Part shown: positions 61,292 to 64,000 of the stretch, piece after piece
Layout: every line of letters begins with the position of its first letter
Numbering within the stretch: the stretch's first letter is position 1
Assembly: GCF_900101435.1 (NCBI RefSeq)
Contig: NZ_FMZH01000008.1
Coordinates: 186,001 to 250,000, forward strand
Direction: 5' to 3'
DNA: 64,000 nucleotides
Source of the DNA: Pedobacter soli
GTDB taxonomy: Bacteria > Bacteroidota > Bacteroidia > Sphingobacteriales > Sphingobacteriaceae
The notes under the pieces: model-generated
Database searches by the model: none
Told to the model about the DNA's origin: nothing
Seen by the model: only the letters and a program-made list of their open reading frames with translations
Made by a program: the position numbers and the translations under genes

Positions 61292-64000
61292 ATGAATAAA
61301 TTGATACAGCTCCTCTTCTCAGGTTACCCAAAAGGAAATTATCTAAAACTCATGATTTTATCATTGTTTTTGATGTTTTCCATCACTTCAGTTCATGCAC
61401 AAACGTATAAAACACATTATATTGCCCCGGCGCCATGGCAATATTGGAGTAGTGCAAACGAAATTATCGTATCTACAAACGTAGCTGGTACTTCGGCAAC
61501 GATTCAGAAGAGTGACGGTACCCTGATTACTACCTTAACGCCTACTCCGGGTACTCCGGCAGTTTACAGGTTCTCGGGTAATCCTGTTGGATTAGCCAAA
61601 AACAGCCTTAATACCATTTTAAATGGAGCAGGTATTATTGTAACGGGTAATAACCCTATTGCTGTAAATGTGAGAAACATTGCTTCGGATGATATTCCGG
61701 CAGGATCATATACTTCTGCTAATGACCAATATATTAAAGGAAATGCTTCACTTTTCAGCTTTGGCGATGCGGCTATCGGAAATTCATTTAGAGTAGGTTA
61801 CTATCGTGATGGAGATTTGAATGGTGTAGCTGCCTCAGTTTCTACTATCAGGCCGGTTTACAGCGTTTTAGCCATTGAGAATAACACTACTGTTAAGCTA
61901 AATGGAACGGCAATTACGACGTTAAATGCAGGACAAAGTTATCTTTTACAGGCTACATTGGGTAGTTTGGTAGAAACATCTGGTCCGGCAGTAATGAATA
62001 CCGGTATAAACGTAGATGCGCCGGAGGCCTGTGGTGATGGTGCCTATAACCCGGTTCCGCCGGTTAGCTCGCTGGGCAACGAGTATGTGGTGATCAGGGG
62101 AAAGGGGAATAAGACCGCAGAGCAAACTACCGTGGTTGCTACAGAAGCCAATACGAATGTAACCGTAATGAATTTTGATCATAACGGAGTGCTTCAATCA
62201 ACCAATACCTATAACCTGATAGCTGAAGGTAGTTTTATCACCTTTCCGAATGGCGTTGAAACAGGAACCGGAACAGGTAACGTTCAGGTTGGTGATCCGT
62301 TTTCGGGCTCGAGAATCGTGGCTACAAAAAATGTAGTAGCCTATTCGGGAACGGCAAATAACTGTGAGGTTGATATTGCAACCCTGGCGCCTTTAAATTC
62401 TTGCGGAGGCTCTTTAAAGGCAGAGACTGCTAAATTCAGGGCCAATAACTTAACCGACTTACCGTATTTTGCTTATCTGGTTACCAAAAGTCCAACCGAT
62501 AAAATTTACTTAACCACTAACGGTGGTACTCCGGCTTTTACCAATACTGATATTGAAACCATTAGTGGGGTAGGTACACGCAGACAGCTGGGAAGTACCG
62601 GGGCTTATGCCATTGATTTTGATAACAACAATATAGGTAACCCAAGCTCGTTTTTTATTACCAGTAACAGCAGGCTTACCGTGGCCATGGTACAATCTGG
62701 AGGAGGTTTCTCGATGTCGAACTTTCTTTCTCCATTTCCGGAGAAAGCTGGTAAACCAACTTTTGTACAGTCTGACTGTGCTTCGGCCTTATTGAGTGCT
62801 GATCCTAATAGTACTGCACCATACCAATGGTATTTTAACGGCGTGGCTATTTCGGGGGCGACTTCATCAACCTATCGTGCTGCGGTGTCAGGTTCATATA
62901 CCATCACTTCTATGCTCGATTGCGGAATTAGTTCACAATCGCTACCAGTTACTATTGCATTATGTAATATCGATCTGGTAATGAATAAAACGGTAGATAA
63001 TGCATCGCCTGCAAAAGGAGCAACCGTTAATTTTACAGTTACCGTTAAAAATTCGGATGTAGCATCGGGAGCTGTTACAGGTACAGGTAATGCTATTGGT
63101 GTTTCGGCTACTGATATCCTGCCTTCGGGTTATACCTATGTTTCGAATACGGCAACTGCCGGAACGAGCTACGATCCGACAACCGGTTTATGGTCGATCG
63201 GAAGTATGGCTTCAGGACAAACCGTAACCTTAACCATCAAAGCCATTGTAAAAAGTTCTGGCAACTATACCAATACAGCTACAGTAACTGGGCCGCAAAA
63301 CGATCCTGTAACCTCCAATAACACTGCCTCAGCCAGTGTTACCCCGGTTGATATCGTATTAACATCGGCTGCGGGAACAGATGCTCAATCGATTTGCGTA
63401 GGTGGAACTACCACAACCATTACTTATCTAATTACCGGAACCCCTGTAGTCGTGGTCACCGGTTTAGGTGCTTCGGGTTTAACTTATGGTACAACTACAT
63501 CAGGTGGTAATACCATTTTGACCATTAACAGCGGAACCGTATCAACCGCCGGGACTTACAATTACACTATACGGGCAACTTACGCTTTACCATCAACAAC
63601 CATTACCACTGCCAACGGATCGGTAACAGTTCGTCCGGCGGTAACAACTCCGGTATTTGCTGCGGGCGCAACATCTACGCGTTGCCAGGGGGCAGGCGTA
63701 CAAAGCTATCCGGCTACAGCAACTAATACTACCGGTATTACTTATAGTATTAGCCCGGCTGCTTCAGGCGTTATTAATGCATCGACAGGTAGTGTAACCT
63801 GGTCGGCCAATTACAGTGGTACGGCAACAATTACTGCTGTTGCAGCAAGTCCGTGCGGAAATAAAAGTGCAACACATACGGTTACCATTAACTCAACCGG
63901 AACCATAACAGGAGCCGCCACAGTATGTTCAGGTTCGAATGGAACCTTAAATTTAACAGGAGCACCTTCAACAGTAGTGCGCTGGGAGTCATCAACAGAT
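61292..64000 (+). CDS. Giant secreted adhesin-like protein, N-terminal part (3' end outside window)
   Basis: The frame is open to the window's end: 903 codons with no stop. A signal peptide LMILSLFLMFSITSVHAQ ends near residue 38; a second ATG at 61352 (codon 21) would give a more usual signal length. Residues of about 40-480 are beta-rich and resemble IgGFc-binding-type N-domains. Residues of about 488-555 are an Ig-like block (YQWYFNGVAISGATSSTY). Residues of about 559-690 match a DUF11/SdrD-B-type repeat (NKTVDNASPAKGATVNFTVTVKN ending TATVTGPQNDPVTSNNTASASV). Further Thr/Ser-rich Ig-like repeats follow. It is probably surface-bound or secreted by the type IX system; the C-terminal sorting domain is beyond the window. 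Confidence 0.88.
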   Translation, partial: MNKLIQLLFSGYPKGNYLKLMILSLFLMFSITSVHAQTYKTHYIAPAPWQYWSSANEIIVSTNVAGTSATIQKSDGTLITTLTPTPGTPAVYRFSGNPVGLAKNSLNTILNGAGIIVTGNNPIAVNVRNIASDDIPAGSYTSANDQYIKGNASLFSFGDAAIGNSFRVGYYRDGDLNGVAASVSTIRPVYSVLAIENNTTVKLNGTAITTLNAGQSYLLQATLGSLVETSGPAVMNTGINVDAPEACGDGAYNPVPPVSSLGNEYVVIRGKGNKTAEQTTVVATEANTNVTVMNFDHNGVLQSTNTYNLIAEGSFITFPNGVETGTGTGNVQVGDPFSGSRIVATKNVVAYSGTANNCEVDIATLAPLNSCGGSLKAETAKFRANNLTDLPYFAYLVTKSPTDKIYLTTNGGTPAFTNTDIETISGVGTRRQLGSTGAYAIDFDNNNIGNPSSFFITSNSRLTVAMVQSGGGFSMSNFLSPFPEKAGKPTFVQSDCASALLSADPNSTAPYQWYFNGVAISGATSSTYRAAVSGSYTITSMLDCGISSQSLPVTIALCNIDLVMNKTVDNASPAKGATVNFTVTVKNSDVASGAVTGTGNAIGVSATDILPSGYTYVSNTATAGTSYDPTTGLWSIGSMASGQTVTLTIKAIVKSSGNYTNTATVTGPQNDPVTSNNTASASVTPVDIVLTSAAGTDAQSICVGGTTTTITYLITGTPVVVVTGLGASGLTYGTTTSGGNTILTINSGTVSTAGTYNYTIRATYALPSTTITTANGSVTVRPAVTTPVFAAGATSTRCQGAGVQSYPATATNTTGITYSISPAASGVINASTGSVTWSANYSGTATITAVAASPCGNKSATHTVTINSTGTITGAATVCSGSNGTLNLTGAPSTVVRWESSTD

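Overview
This window looks like chromosome from a member of the Bacteroidota, most likely a Sphingobacteriaceae relative such as Pedobacter. The signs are: a SusC/SusD pair, a GH127 glycosidase and a sialate O-acetylesterase, many Bacteroidota-specific families (DUF4296, TIGR02757, OmpP1-like), low-to-moderate GC, promoters of the Bacteroidota TAnnTTTG (-7) type, and almost no Shine-Dalgarno sites. The genus is inference; no rRNA marker is present. No tRNA, rRNA, CRISPR array, insertion sequence or prophage was seen.

Layout. 1-4.3 kb: glycan enzymes (end of a sialate O-acetylesterase, an SnoaL-like protein, a GH127 enzyme). 4.4-9.5 kb: OmpA-like lipoprotein, a very long TraB/GumN protein, an HPP membrane protein. 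9.6-13.3 kb: small proteins, a PAS histidine kinase, a Crp/Fnr regulator. About 13.6 kb: a candidate small RNA. 13.7-20.4 kb: housekeeping genes ubiX, mtaB, lgt, an inositol monophosphatase, an Nfu-type protein and purB. 20.5-23.7 kb: four tandem small lipoproteins facing an ECF sigma factor and a membrane protease. 23.9-31.8 kb: peroxiredoxin, cold-shock protein, THUMP-like methyltransferase, lysC, GNAT, YggS, DUF4296 and mutS2. 32-40 kb: sugar dehydrogenase, CoA transferase, udk, a LysM protein, dps and ubiD. 40.2-46.1 kb: accessory genes of unknown function followed by a four-gene sensory cluster. 46.2-53.4 kb: an MG2-like secreted protein and SusC/SusD. 53.5-60.8 kb: an OmpP1-like porin, a glycine-rich lipoprotein, proS, a Cys/Met transsulfuration enzyme, a TIGR02757 protein and a second Crp/Fnr paralogue. 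61.3 kb to the end: the start of a giant secreted adhesin-like protein.

The most interesting locus is 20.5-23.7 kb. The ECF sigma gene is followed 8 nt later by a protein with an anti-sigma-like cytoplasmic N-terminus, one membrane helix and a trypsin-like protease domain with an intact His/Asp/Ser triad. Next to it, on the other strand, are four copies of a complete promoter-lipoprotein-terminator unit. All four lipoprotein promoters, and two sites upstream of the sigma gene, share the two-box motif GGGTTACC-N15/16-(T/C)ATTAA. This predicts an autoregulated sigma factor whose regulon includes the lipoprotein array, with a fused anti-sigma/protease as the likely envelope sensor.

A second theme is the number of intergenic repeats. 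Some are long hairpins built from short degenerate phrases (15.7-16.1, 26.25-26.39, 37.96-38.19, 57.7-57.87 kb); others are short REP-like palindromes (18.2, 25.0, 34.9, 48.7, 59.1 kb). One has been read into the 3' end of the CoA-transferase alpha-subunit gene.
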